Source: Tipula vernalis (taxonomy: Eukaryota > Arthropoda > Insecta > Diptera > Tipulidae). Taken from it: a stretch of DNA of 64,000 nucleotides. A model generated the notes under the pieces. It did not search any database. It had not been told where the DNA came from and saw nothing but the letters and a program-made list of their open reading frames with translations. The position numbers and the translations under genes are program-made. Each line of letters opens with the position of its first letter. Position 1 is the first letter of the stretch. This document shows, piece by piece, positions 1 through 10,005 of the stretch. The stretch covers positions 311,398,092 through 311,462,091 of the forward strand of contig OY282558.1 of the NCBI GenBank assembly GCA_958295665.1, read 5' to 3'.

Positions 1-1299
1 GCATATTTGTTGTTAAATTTAATTTTTGAACGTTTCTCTATTAATTAGATGATGTTAAACACGCATTTAATTCATCAACTCGAAGTGATCGTGTTATAAC
101 AGGCGGTGTCTGCCTAAAATCACCTGATAATAATATGTATTGTTGTACCACTGAATAACTATTGGTTATTACGAAAATCTTGTAATGTTTTATCTAATGT
201 TTCTAATGATTTTTTATGTGCCTGATGTTTTTGATATGTTACATGTTGGTGTTTCAATTATTTGCATATTTAATGAGAGTTTTAGTGCTGAATGAGTAGT
301 TTTACTCCCATCTAATAATGTTGTTGCTATACCTGAAGAAGCAATTGCTAATGCTATGTTGTTTTGAGATTTTATATTTGCCAAAATTAATGATTTCGAA
401 AATGTATTTCCAGTTCCTCCTGTAATAATATCACAAACATGTTTTGTTGTTGATTTTTTTTTTGTAAATCTTCTTGTAAATATTCATTTAATAAACTTAT
501 ATCAAAGTTTTGTTCGCGTTGAACTTCAATATTAGTGATATCATTTACTTGACGATTGGGTGCTGTTAATCCTAATTGTGATATTGTTTTGTTTGTAATT
601 GATAAACAAATATCTTCAATTAAAATTAATGTTTGATTATACATATCTGTTGTGAATTGTAAATCATAATTTAATGTATTTGAACGTATACGATGTAAAA
701 TATCTTCCGTCATACAATTTTAATATTTTTCCTAAAATTATGTGTTATGGTCATTTCTGCGATGTTATATAATGTCATGTGATGCAAATTGGTCTCCAGC
801 AATAACTATTGCAACTTCATTAATTGTTGGCGCATTAAATCTTCTAGAGTGTTCTCCAGCAGGAGTTTTATCGACTCTAATTACTATTTTATGATTATTA
901 ATTCTGCAAATTTACTTTCCCATTTGCACAACATAAGCCATGAGTTTCATTTTTGAATTTTAAGGCTTTGCAATGCACACAAATGGTATTCATACCGCTT
1001 ATAGCAACAATTGGATTTAAGCTATAATCATTTTTATGAACATAACGAAAAGCAAGTTTATTAAATATTAATCTATTTGTATTTGATGTGCTTGTTCTTG
1101 CTTGTCTATTTCCAAATCGATTTGATTTATTTCTTAATTCATATTAATCAGCTGATTAATTTGCACGTGACTGTAATAGTTCCAATCCAACCCTTCCAAT
1201 CCGTTCTCTATGTTCAGTTGGTGTTTCATTTGAACGCCTTGTTCTCATTTGATTGTTCTGCCATGTGTTACGCCCAATATTTGAAAGTCTATGTGGCAT
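1..1299 (-). pseudogene. Helitron Rep/Pif1-like helicase, broken and internally deleted
   Basis: Helitron transposases combine an N-terminal zinc finger, a HUH Rep nuclease and a Pif1-type helicase that move the element by rolling-circle replication. Here the start ATG is at 1299 (MPHRLSNIGRN). The N-terminal zinc finger is legible around 905-985 (CVHCKALKFKNETHGLCC), then the conserved block VDKTPAGEHSRRFNAPTI (about 790-895). The HUH nuclease between these blocks and the helicase is missing, so there are internal deletions near 900 and 770. The helicase start (387-713) is legible. After a frameshift in a T/A homopolymer near 448 comes the Walker A loop at 397-420, GGTGNTF, with the essential lysine replaced by N. 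Then come ASSGIATTLLDG and, near 106-130, LSGDFRQT. The Walker B segment is deleted, and stops occur near 170 and 1160. The element cannot be autonomous. Confidence 0.85.
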
Positions 1300-1867
1300 T
1301 TTAATTTGCACATATAAAATATGTGTAACAAATAAATAAAAATGTATATTTTACTTAATTATCATAAACTTTTTAATTAATTAAGTTTAAATTTTTTTTG
1401 ATACTTAGTACAACTTACTTAAAATTTGGCAATGTCAAGCCCCAAATTACAAAGAACTATAGTTGAACACGGGTATGGCTACGGACCATCTTTGTGTCTA
1501 TGCCTGGTTTTAGTGGACCGCCATCCAAACCTATAGTTGAACAATTTTATTCGTATTTCACTTTTTATATATTTCTGTAATAAAACCTATGATTTATTTA
1601 AGGCTATGTTGATTAGAATAAAACTAAGCCCTAAATGTCAAATCCAATTCTTTTTTTTTAAAATCATATTTTAGCGCGGCCTACAGAATGTGAATTAAAA
1701 TAAAATGTCAACAAAATTTTAGACACCTAGCTTAATAAGGTACTGAGTTATTCCAATAAAATTAAAGAAGTTGTATGGCACCCGAATCCTATGGCCGTAC
1801 AAAACATCCGTCGGCCATACAAAACATGTAGCAGATATCATATGATGGACATTGCTTTTAGTATTTG

Positions 1868-2515
1868 ACCATCACACCATTATACCATCACACTAACATA
1901 TCATCATACCATCATACCATCATACCATCATACCATCATACCATCATACCATCATACCATCATACCATCATACCATCATATCATCATACCATCATACCAT
2001 CATACCATCATACCGTCATATCATCATACCATCGTACCATACTATCACACAATCATAGCATCAAACTATCAAACAATCGTACAATTATACTATCATACCA
2101 TCATACTATCATATCGTCATACCATCATACGATTGTAACATCATACCAACGTACCATCATACCATCATACCATCACAGCATCTTAGCATCATAGCATCAT
2201 AGCATCATAGCATCATAGCATCATAGCATCATAGCATCATAGCATCATAGCATCATATCATCATACCATCATACCATCATACCATCATACCATCATACCA
2301 TCATGCCATCATACCATCATACCATCATACCTTAATACCGTCATACCATCATACCATTTTACCATCATAACATCATACCATCATACCATGATACTATGAT
2401 ACCATCATACCAACTTACCACCATACCATCATGCCATCATATCATCATATAATTAGACCATCATACCACCGTACCATCATACTATCATACCATATTATAC
2501 CATCACACCATCATA
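1868..2515. repeat. 8-bp minisatellite (CATCATAC)n with an AGCATCAT block
   Basis: About 650 bp of tandem 8-mers, mostly ATACCATC in varied phase, with a homogenised inner block of about ten AGCATCAT units near 2175-2255 and degenerate units at both ends. Because the period is 8 and not a multiple of 3, the apparent Tyr/His/Ser-rich open frame here is a repeat by-product and not a gene. It lies between the Helitron coding relic and the putative Helitron 5' end, and minisatellites inside Helitrons are common in flies. Confidence 0.95.
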
Positions 2516-2867
2516 AAATATGAATAAAATCGGAGACTATCTGTCCGAGTGATTGTAAAAACCTGAAAATTTAACGAACTTTTGTTCGGGAGGAAGTCGA
2601 AGGCTTCCGATGAATCATGTTAATTATATCCACAATTATTTGTAGATTATTTAACTAATCTGGGCTAAATATTAATCAAATCGGCCAATATTTATCCGAA
2701 TTATTATGAAAAACCCGAAAATTGAACGAACTTTTATACGGGTGGTAAACACACACTAAAACCATTCCATGACTCAAATATCAAACATCTAAAATTTTAT
2801 TAAATTTGGTCCATTGGTTCTTGAGTTTTAGTGTTACAAACACACACGTAATTTTTATATATATAGA

Positions 2868-3099
2868 GGAGAACACATACTACCCAGAATGCCTCAGCAA
2901 GCCGGGCAACACAAAACACAAAATTTACCTGCCTAGTAGGAATACGAAAAACTTGAATTGAAACATTTTGAAACAGAAGATTATTTCAGGAACGTATATC
3001 CTTACTAACTTGTAGGCAGTGTCCCCTTACTTATTGAGTACCGAATATTTAAGGAATTTAGGTACAAGCTTAGCTGGAAATTTAACTACGGTGTTAATT
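2868..3099. other. No gene seen; flank between Helitron and gypsy relic
   Basis: Ordinary AT-rich sequence. It may be the decayed 3' portion or LTR side of the gypsy relic that follows, but no LTR boundary (TG...CA with a polypurine tract) could be placed. Confidence 0.4.
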
Positions 3100-4800
3100 A
3101 AGACATAATTTCTTACGAAAACATTCTGATCAATTTCTAAATTTCGTTTCTTTCTCCGGAGGTTATAAGTATGACAATAACTTTTGTAAGCGTCTTCGAA
3201 ATATTCAACAATACACTCTGACAGATACCGAAAGCTTTTCGCTCAGCTGAAATAATTCCCTTATCTTCTGAATTTAGTAATTTTAACAGATCACGTTCCT
3301 TGCCATTTTTAATCATGTGTTTACCAAACATTAAAAAAGAGAAGAGTTCTTCATTATGCACAACATTTTACACAGTACAATTAATCTAAGGAATATATTG
3401 ATCCCAATAGTGTGGCTGACATCAACAGAAGCTCTCAAAGCAGATAGTGAGGCACGAAACTTAGAGAGGAAACTCTGGCAGGTTTTACATTTGAATTCTG
3501 GACCATTATCAGGGAGTTAATTTCTGGTAAGGAAAATGAATGGAAAATATCTTTCTCTAAGAATTGTATGATATCTGAGACAAGAGATTTTCGAAAACAT
3601 TTCAGAAAACTAAATTTTGAATATTGATCCAAGACGATAAAGATGTAAGAATTTCAGTGGTTGGGTTTGGGATATGGACCCAGAAAATCGACAAATAAAT
3701 GCTGCATTAGCTGTACAACCAATCAATGCACGCCCATTTCTGTTCTGGTAATAATTATGATGGAGTAATTTACTGGCTTACTTTCTCTACATTTAGGCCG
3801 TCACTGACAGTCAGAACCAACATGAGCAAACGAGGAAGGGTTGTGAGCTTGACAAGAATTTTCGTTACGAAGGAATGAGGTACATATCATTTCTAATTCA
3901 GTATACGTCAGACATAGTAAAAACCAGATTTTTATTTGCAGAAGTGATGACAAGGATTTTACCATCAGATATCATAAAATCTGAAAGGAATTAAACGAAG
4001 ATAGAATTTTACAAATGAATTCTAAATATTTAGTAGATTTGAAGAATACGAAGTCGAGGTTAATATTAAAGTCCTTGTAATTAATAATGACCTCTTCCGA
4101 AAAGACTCTCGAAAATACATCCCGTACGACGTTCTATGATTCGAGGCTGTATTGTTAAGTCGAATCGTTGAAATTTTAAACGGCAATGGTGTTAACCTGC
4201 CTGTATGCTCGCTGTGATATTGGTGAAAGGGCTCGGAACTTCTTTACGCTAAGCACGATGCAAAATATTTTAGCTCGGTAATGGAGTAATTTTGCTATGC
4301 TGATGCGTTCAACTTATGGGACAAATACCCGATGGAATGTTCCATAACATCATAACCTTCCTGCAGCACAGCAACAACAATTTAACACTCTCAAACGCTT
4401 GCTGAGCTTTCTCAGACCAAATGTATTTTGAGTTCTTTTTGGTGAAATCTGTTAGAGTCGCAACAAAAGAAACAAAAATAAGAATAAGATGCCGATACCA
4501 TTCCGCCATTCCCTTAAAAACGACGAAGTTTTTAGGAGTGTAGTTGGTATTGGATACTCTTGTACGACTCTTACCTAATCTGGGTTTGTTAAGCCTGGTA
4601 GTTAAGACGTTTGAGAAGGAAGTGCCTTTTTTCAAAGTTTACTGTTAAACCAACATCAAACAATCGGTTCAGAGTATGAGGCGCATTACAGAGAATAAAT
4701 GGTTTAAGTTTAAATTGACACAAAGAACGACCAGCGACCGACAAAACGGTCTAAAAATTATTGTATGATTTGCATGCCAGCGTAAATTTGTACTTTAAAG
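3100..4800 (-). pseudogene. Ty3/gypsy retrotransposon pol remnant (RT, RNase H, integrase)
   Basis: Read on the minus strand in the usual Ty3/gypsy order. Reverse transcriptase end at about 4650-4800: a block equivalent to FKLKPFILCNAPHTLNRL, where active elements read F..MPFGLCNAP. Connection/RNase H at 4309-4635: FKGMAEWYRHLI, LTDFTKK and AQQAFESVK. Integrase at about 3100-3720: DFLGPYPKPNH, LDQYSKFSFLKCFRK, DIIQFLEKDIFH, then LMFGKHMIKNG towards the end. The segment between about 3660 and 4300 (RNase H tail and zinc-binding HHCC part) is not readable. Frames shift near 3470-3500 and stops are frequent, so this is an old dead copy. No gag, LTR or envelope-like frame was recognised. Confidence 0.8.
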
Positions 4801-5549
4801 TTTAAGCTCAAAGATAAAATTATATTCAGGCACATCAATCAGATCTTCGAGTTATCTTCTTTTGAGTGTAGTTCAAATTAGCCAAAACTAACTTCTGAGC
4901 CTGCTAAAAATGAAAAATCTATTAATCGTCTTGATATTGTGTCGCTGCAAGCCATGGATTTTCACACTGATATATGGGTGCCACATAAATGAACACAAAA
5001 AACAGTTCGTATGGCACTCCATATGGTGATCGACTTCATAGTTGGCTTAAACCAATATTACTCTGATACTCATCAATGTCTGTACAATATTCACTATTAC
5101 AGATTTTTGAACAATAAATTGGTTCGATGGCACAGAGGTACTAACATAGTGGTTGGCTTAAGTGTAGGGTTTCGCTCGAAATGATCATAACCGATTTTAC
5201 TTACTCGTGTTGCTGGTCAAAGAGCTTCATGCTTTGCTGATTTACGTTCTTTTAATGCCGTAACTTTTGAAGATTATACCGATTGGCGCAATTGCTTGAA
5301 GGAAATGTAGAACATCTTTGATTATACGTATATGCCACAATTTCAATAACATACCTTATGAATTGTTATCCATAGCTTATGGATAACTTGCCTGATTTTT
5401 TTTTCAGTTAAGCTTGATCACACACATACGGAAAATACCACTTTATACAATAAATGAAATAGATTCTAAGAGCTATTGCTTTAGACTGCAGAGGTATCGG
5501 TCTACCAGTGCCAAATACGTTTTAATTTGTGTAATAAAAGTCAATCAAA
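4801..5549. other. No gene recognised
   Basis: Both strands are closed by frequent stops. On the minus strand this should hold the upstream RT, protease and gag of the gypsy relic, but I recognise no motif. A TATA-like string (TTTATACAATAA) lies near 5443, upstream of the candidate gene at 5550. Confidence 0.4.
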
Positions 5550-5938
5550 ATGCAGAGACTATTCGTGCTTCTAGTATGTATGGTATAATTTAAATATTGA
5601 ACATTTATTGTATTGAAATGTTACGAAAAAAACGTTCCTACTATTCGATGGAGGAACTATACACTCTATCGTTTTTCTGAATTTCTATTTCCCTAATCTC
5701 TTCGTCGATTTCTTCCAAAAAGGCGAATTCGGAAATATTTTACAAGACATTTATGAAAATGCATCAACTATGCGTATGTTTTGAGCAGATCGAGAGGTTT
5801 TCCCCGTGGGTCAATAGTGTGCCGAATTTTCTTGAGAATTTTGATGTACCTTACTGCAGAAGTTTAAATTTTACAACTTGTAAACAAATCGCTCTAAGAT
5901 TACAAAAAAAATTACATCAACCAAAAACCTTAGTTTAG
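5550..5938 (+). CDS. Candidate two-exon small gene, unrecognised product (join 5550-5573, 5723-5938)
   Basis: Not recognised. Exon 1 has a good insect start context (AATCAAAATG) and reads MQRLFVLL, directly followed by a consensus donor GTATGT at 5574. A 149-bp intron follows, with a CTAAT branch-like site and pyrimidine-rich run, ending in AG at 5721-5722. Exon 2 then continues in phase 0 for 71 residues to TAG at 5936-5938. A polyadenylation signal AATAAA lies at 6059-6064. Exon 2 has four cysteines and aromatic-rich blocks such as FEQIERFSPWVNSVPNFLE. Exon 1 could supply the start of a signal peptide, but its hydrophobic run is short. Against: a second frame through 5690-5785 (GEFGNILQDIYENAS) looks equally protein-like. 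That would make this a frameshifted relic of an unknown, possibly transposon, protein. Splicing is inferred, not shown. Confidence 0.3.
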
Positions 5939-6549
5939 TCCGCATTTTTGATCGATTTACCTTACAATTAACACAAAATTTTCGAACACCTAAAATTTAG
6001 CTTTGTCCGCTGAAGCCTAGGAAAATAGTAGATCAACCTTAATAATAATGAAAAAAATAATAAATTGGAGTCGTGCGTGCCGAACCAAAATTCACAAAAA
6101 ATTCCTACAATTCGTTTCGTAATTTAATTTGAATAATCGACTTTTAGAATTTTTTCAATTTTCAAAATTTCAAACTACATAGTGCATTACAGATTTTTTT
6201 AAAAAAAATTGTAAGTAGCTAATCAATAAATTTTAAAATAAAAGAAGGAAGTGAATTTTCCAAAAGTCATTTCTTAATTTTCCGAAACAAGGTAAATTCA
6301 GAATTTCAATTATACAATAATTTAAATTTTGACAGATTGGAAATTTTGTAAATATCGACTTAAATCGTACACTAAGTTTGCGTTTTTCGAAAAATTATTT
6401 GAAATAATTGTCAAGTGTTGATCATAGCTTATATTCTAAACTTTGATTAAATCAATATTTATCCACATATATTGAAGCCGACTTAGTAAAATAATTTTTG
6501 TAGCAAAATACATTGATGGCTCAGCATTCTATAATTCTAATTCCCCAAA
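5939..6549. other. AT-rich, no gene; possible 3' flank with AATAAA
   Basis: No open frame or transposon motif. AATAAA at 6059-6064 could serve the candidate gene ending at 5938. Confidence 0.4.
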
Positions 6550-6594
6550 ATGGATTACACATTATTCTGAAGATGGATTACACATTATTCAGGT
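6550..6594 (+). repeat. Tandem duplication of a 22-23 bp start-codon segment
   Basis: The string ATGGATTACACATTATTC occurs at 6550 and again at 6573, with AAG/AGG after it. The first copy runs straight into a TGA stop. The second opens the signal-peptide-like ORF. The duplication therefore creates two alternative starts, only one of which is productive. Confidence 0.75.
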
Positions 6595-6665
6595 TTATAA
6601 CAGTAGGTTTCTTGCTTATAGCAGCAAGCAACGGTAATTCATCTCGCTATAAAATTGATACTTAA
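6573..6665 (+). CDS. Possible first exon encoding a signal peptide
   Basis: A 30-codon ORF starting MDYTLFRFITVG and continuing FLLIAASNG. It has a hydrophobic core followed by small residues (AASNG) that would suit signal peptidase. Directly after this, at the Gly codon, lies GGTAATTC, a usable splice donor, so the ORF may be a first exon of a small secreted protein. No matching downstream exon was found before the next transposon. It is short, and could be chance in AT-rich DNA. Confidence 0.2.
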   Translation: MDYTLFRFITVGFLLIAASNGNSSRYKIDT

Positions 6666-8412
6666 ATTAATCAAGGTTTAATCCGATGAGCAAAGCTTTA
6701 TTCACAAAGGAAGAATAAACTACATAAATGATAAATGTAAATACTGAATTAATTCGTTATAAATTTTTCCTCATTATATTCTACTTTACCAACAATTTTT
6801 CTCAAATTAATTTACATATATTTTCTTAAAAATCACTAAAATAACTAGACTAATCCAATATTTCAACCGCAACGAGTGACATCTAAATATCATTCACCAA
6901 ACTAACACAATCCAATTTGAATTTTACTCCTCACTACACTCTCATTAGAGCGGTGACATGGTGTGCGTCTGCACTCACACAAACAACGGCGACGAACAAA
7001 AATCTACAGTACCACTACAATCACATAAACTTCTTGAATTTGTTTTGATTTTTTTTTTTTCGGTTCTGTTTTTTTTTCCACCACAATCAGTCAGTCGTCA
7101 GTCTATTCAAGAATCAGCTGCGATGAGAGTTGAAATTTTATATATATTGATATGATTTTGTTTTTACGAAATTTGGTAAAATCAAATCGGAAATGAAAAT
7201 TTCTAATTCGATTCGAAAAGTATACAATAAAATATGATATTTTTGGGCAAGGGAAACGTAACAAATTTATTTTATTTTATTTTATTATTCCGTCACGTGG
7301 TTTTCAGTAAATTTTTTTTGTATTTCTGTTTGGATGAAATCTCACTCAATTATTTTGTTGTTTTGTACATGTATTTTGTTTTTATTTTTGGTTTGTTGTT
7401 GCTGCTTTTTTACGTTGACGTCGTCGTCGTCGTTGTCGTCGTCATGAAATACACAATAACTAAACATTCATATTATTTAAAAAGCCATAAAATTTTACGA
7501 GCTTTTATGATTGTCAGATTTTTTTCTGTTGTTGCTTTATTTTTTTCTGTTAATGGGCATTTTTGTTATGAATGTAATTTTTATTTTTCTGAATCAGATG
7601 ATGTTTTGCATACGCATTAAGATCGGTAAGGGATATAAATTAAATAATAGAAGAAAACCGCATATATAAAATTCCGAAGTTATATCTATGTACATATAGA
7701 GAGGTATTTATGGTATTATGTCTTATAAAGTTTTAGAAGGTTGTGAACCGTTATTTTTTATGATCTTCAATTCCTTGACACCTACCCTGATAATATATAC
7801 GTATAAAATACCATTGTACTATTAATAAAAACAGTAGAATAAATAATAGAAATGTATTGACATGTAGTTTGATGTAATAAATATGATGGCGCCACATGGT
7901 TTTGAATTTTCTTTTATATGTAAAAAAAATATCGTGAACGGTGTCAATATTTTTTATTTTAGTTTTGACAAATATTTGGTTTATATAATTTGTATTCATT
8001 GAAACTTGAAACAAACAAAAAACATCGAAATTTTCTGTCTTACTATGCTAGCATATCACATATATTGATTTTTTGTGAATATGAACACGAATGGTAATCA
8101 TAATTAAATATTTATCAATATTATGTTTCCGGTTGAGTTTTACAGAACTGGAGCAGGTTTGTTTAGGCGGAATCGGAAATTGAAAAGATAAACTTAAAAG
8201 TCGGAAATCTACCGAATAGTGGATAATTTGTTTTTAAATTTTTTATAAATATTACTCACTGGTAACTTAATGTTTCATGGCAATATCAGATATTTTTGAG
8301 CTTTATCGTTTTACTAATATTAAATTTTTATTTAGCGATTTAAATTCACAGTTAAGTAAATCACGAATTGAAATTTGATTGTTAGGCTTCAAAACTTCTA
8401 GTTATCTACTGA
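6666..8412. other. AT- and T-rich stretch, no gene recognised; (CGT)n tract at 7417-7444
   Basis: Contains long T runs, a short GTC/CGT trinucleotide tract (7417-7444) and open frames rich in F, V and Y that reflect T-richness only. No transposon motifs seen. The composition resembles a fly 5' UTR or first intron, which would fit the possible initiator near 7090, but this is inference. Confidence 0.4.
7085..7110 (+). promoter_or_regulatory. Possible transcription start: repeated TCAGTC initiator
   Basis: The string CAATCAGTCAGTCGTCAGTC contains three overlapping matches to the fly initiator consensus TCAGTY. It follows two long T runs, and a GA-rich ATG (GCGATGAGAG) lies 20 bp downstream. 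No TATA box sits 25-30 bp upstream, so it would be an Inr/DPE-type promoter. Purely motif-based. Confidence 0.2.
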
Positions 8413-10005
8413 CATGTTGTGTTCATATTAATAGCAGCGCTATCCAGAAGAAGAAAAAACTCGTAAAAGTTTTCAAAAACGCAAGTTTGATTAAGATTTA
8501 TTCATTAAATATATTTGATATTGTCATATTAAGCTAAAAAATGACAAACAAATATTTATTCTTTTGATTAAAAATTAATATAAATAAAAAATTCCATTTC
8601 ATGGTGTTCACAAAAATAGCAGTCCGAAACAATGTTTAGGAATAATTAAAAAATTCATCAAAAAAAACTTAACAAGCACCAATTCTGTGTAGTGTTTTTT
8701 AATAAAGCAGTCAATATCTAGTTGCATGCCCATTATTACGAATGACAGCCGCGGATCTCCTTTCCATAGAATCCACTAAGTTTTGACATCTCTCAGTGGG
8801 TGTTGTACTCCGTGCTTCGTGCACTGCCTCCCACAATTGCTGGGGAATTTTTTCGATTAATTATGCTCACTTTATTTTTGATATCAGCTCTTAGGTTTTC
8901 TACCATAATGAGGTCCAGTGATTGCGTTGGCTACTACACAAGATTAATTTTGTACTTCCGAAACAATGATTTCGCCTGTTTGCTTGTCTGTTTTGGGCCC
9001 TTATCTTTTGAAACACCCCAGCATATACGGTATAGCATGATGTCTTCAAGTATTTTAATGTATAAAAATTGATCAATGATGCCCGTTATAGAATATATCG
9101 GCCCAAAACCAAAGTATGAGAAGCAAGCCCAAACCATAAATTTTGCACCACCATGCTTTAACAGTCTTTACTGTGTACTTTGAGTCGTGGGCAGTGTTTG
9201 GAGGTCTCCTCACATATTATCGACGACCTGTGGAACGACAAAGGGCAATTTTACTTTCATCGCTCCATAAAACATTTCGTCAGTTTTCAGGGGGCCAATT
9301 GACGTGCGCCTTACCGAACTGTATTCTTTTTGCCACATGTTTCTTGCTGAGCAATAGTAATTTTATAGGACTCCTGGCGGCCAATTTAGCTTCTAATAGA
9401 CGACTCCGTATAGTCACCGCACTTGCAGGTACCTGAAGTTCCTTCTTTAACTTTTTACCATTTGTATGATTTGTCGGTCAATACGCTCAGTTGTTTTATT
9501 TTTTGGAACACGTGTTTCAGCCTTATTAGTCCATTTTACTGAACTACAGACCACTTTTGCAGAACATCAGATAATTTCTTATATTTCACGGTAATATTTT
9601 CCTTTACATCGAAGTTTTTTTAAATAAGGTTTTGCTTTTCTTCCGTGCAGTGCTTGGATCAACCCATTACTTTTCTAAAATCCATTTAAATATGATTTTT
9701 GCACTTTACGAACTACGAGAATATTTTGTACTTACCAATTAGTTGAAAAGTTTCAACTCTTCGTTAAAAAGCTCGCTTGAAATTATGTTTCTTTCGTTGC
9801 TGCTATTATTAGGAACAGCTTGGTTGAAACACTCGCTAACAAATGTAATCTCATAAAAAAGAACTAAGCAATTTTTGATAAGCTAATAAGAGAGGAGAGA
9901 AGAAACATTCAGAGCATTTCCAACCTTAGAAAAGAGTAAGGTATAAAAAATAATAAAGAGTTATTAAAACAAGGTAATGCGCTGCTATTATTATGAACAC
10001 AACTG
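8413..10005 (-). mobile_element. Tc1-like DNA transposon with IR/DR ends
   Basis: About 1.6 kb bounded by inverted copies of TTGTGTTCATA(T/A)TAATAGCAGCGC (8416-8440 and 9979-10005, reverse). A second, diverged pair lies inside: GTGTTCACAAAAATAGCAG at 8604-8622, and the reverse complement of CTGCTATTATTAGGAAC at 9800-9816. Each end thus carries two direct repeats about 185-190 bp apart, the IR/DR arrangement known for several Tc1-like families. A broken transposase on the minus strand fills the interior. The TA target duplication is not clearly preserved. Confidence 0.85.
8700..9600 (-). pseudogene. Tc1-like transposase, frameshifted
   Basis: DDE transposase that would cut and paste the surrounding element. 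Read from high to low coordinates: helix-turn-helix remnants (TTERIDRQIIQMVKS near 9480), VTIRSRLLEAKLAARSP, KKHVAKRIQFGKAHVNWP, then WSDESKI with the first catalytic Asp (about 9250-9265). GGAKFMVWACFSYFG follows, then the weak remains of the DNDPKHTS block, here SKDKGPKQTSKQAKS, with the second Asp shifted. The C-terminal PIENLW block survives only in pieces near 8910. NLVDSMERRSAAVIRN is readable near 8740-8785. There are in-frame stops at about 9290 and 9210 and frameshifts near 9145 and 8935, so it is inactive. The open frames on the plus strand here are antisense shadows. Confidence 0.85.

Larger units (their letters stand above)
1..2867 (-). mobile_element. Helitron rolling-circle transposon, left part cut by window edge
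   Basis: Seen: the minus strand carries Rep/helicase coding remnants up to 1299. At the other extreme the minus strand reads TCTATATATATAAAA from 2867, followed by sequence equivalent to 'acactaaaactcaagaacc...ggaccaa'. Known: insect Helitrons start with 5'-TC, often TCTATATATATAAAA, followed by just such an 'all my A-C-T-C-A-A, ggacc' leader, and they lack terminal inverted repeats. Inference: the element begins near 2867 and runs leftwards out of the window, with the minisatellite inside it. The base preceding TC is C rather than the usual A, so the exact terminus is uncertain. The 3' hairpin and CTRR end are outside the window. Confidence 0.65.

Noticed and set aside
1865..2194. 109-codon Tyr/His/Ser/Ile-rich frame
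   Set aside because: It is a translation of the 8-bp minisatellite; frames are open by repeat composition.
7234..7620. 128-codon hydrophobic frame
   Set aside because: Phe/Val/Leu-rich because of T and GTC runs; no start context, homology or signal peptide logic.
8800..9436. Plus-strand frames of 90 and 97 codons
   Set aside because: Antisense of the Tc1-like transposase, whose motifs are clear on the minus strand.
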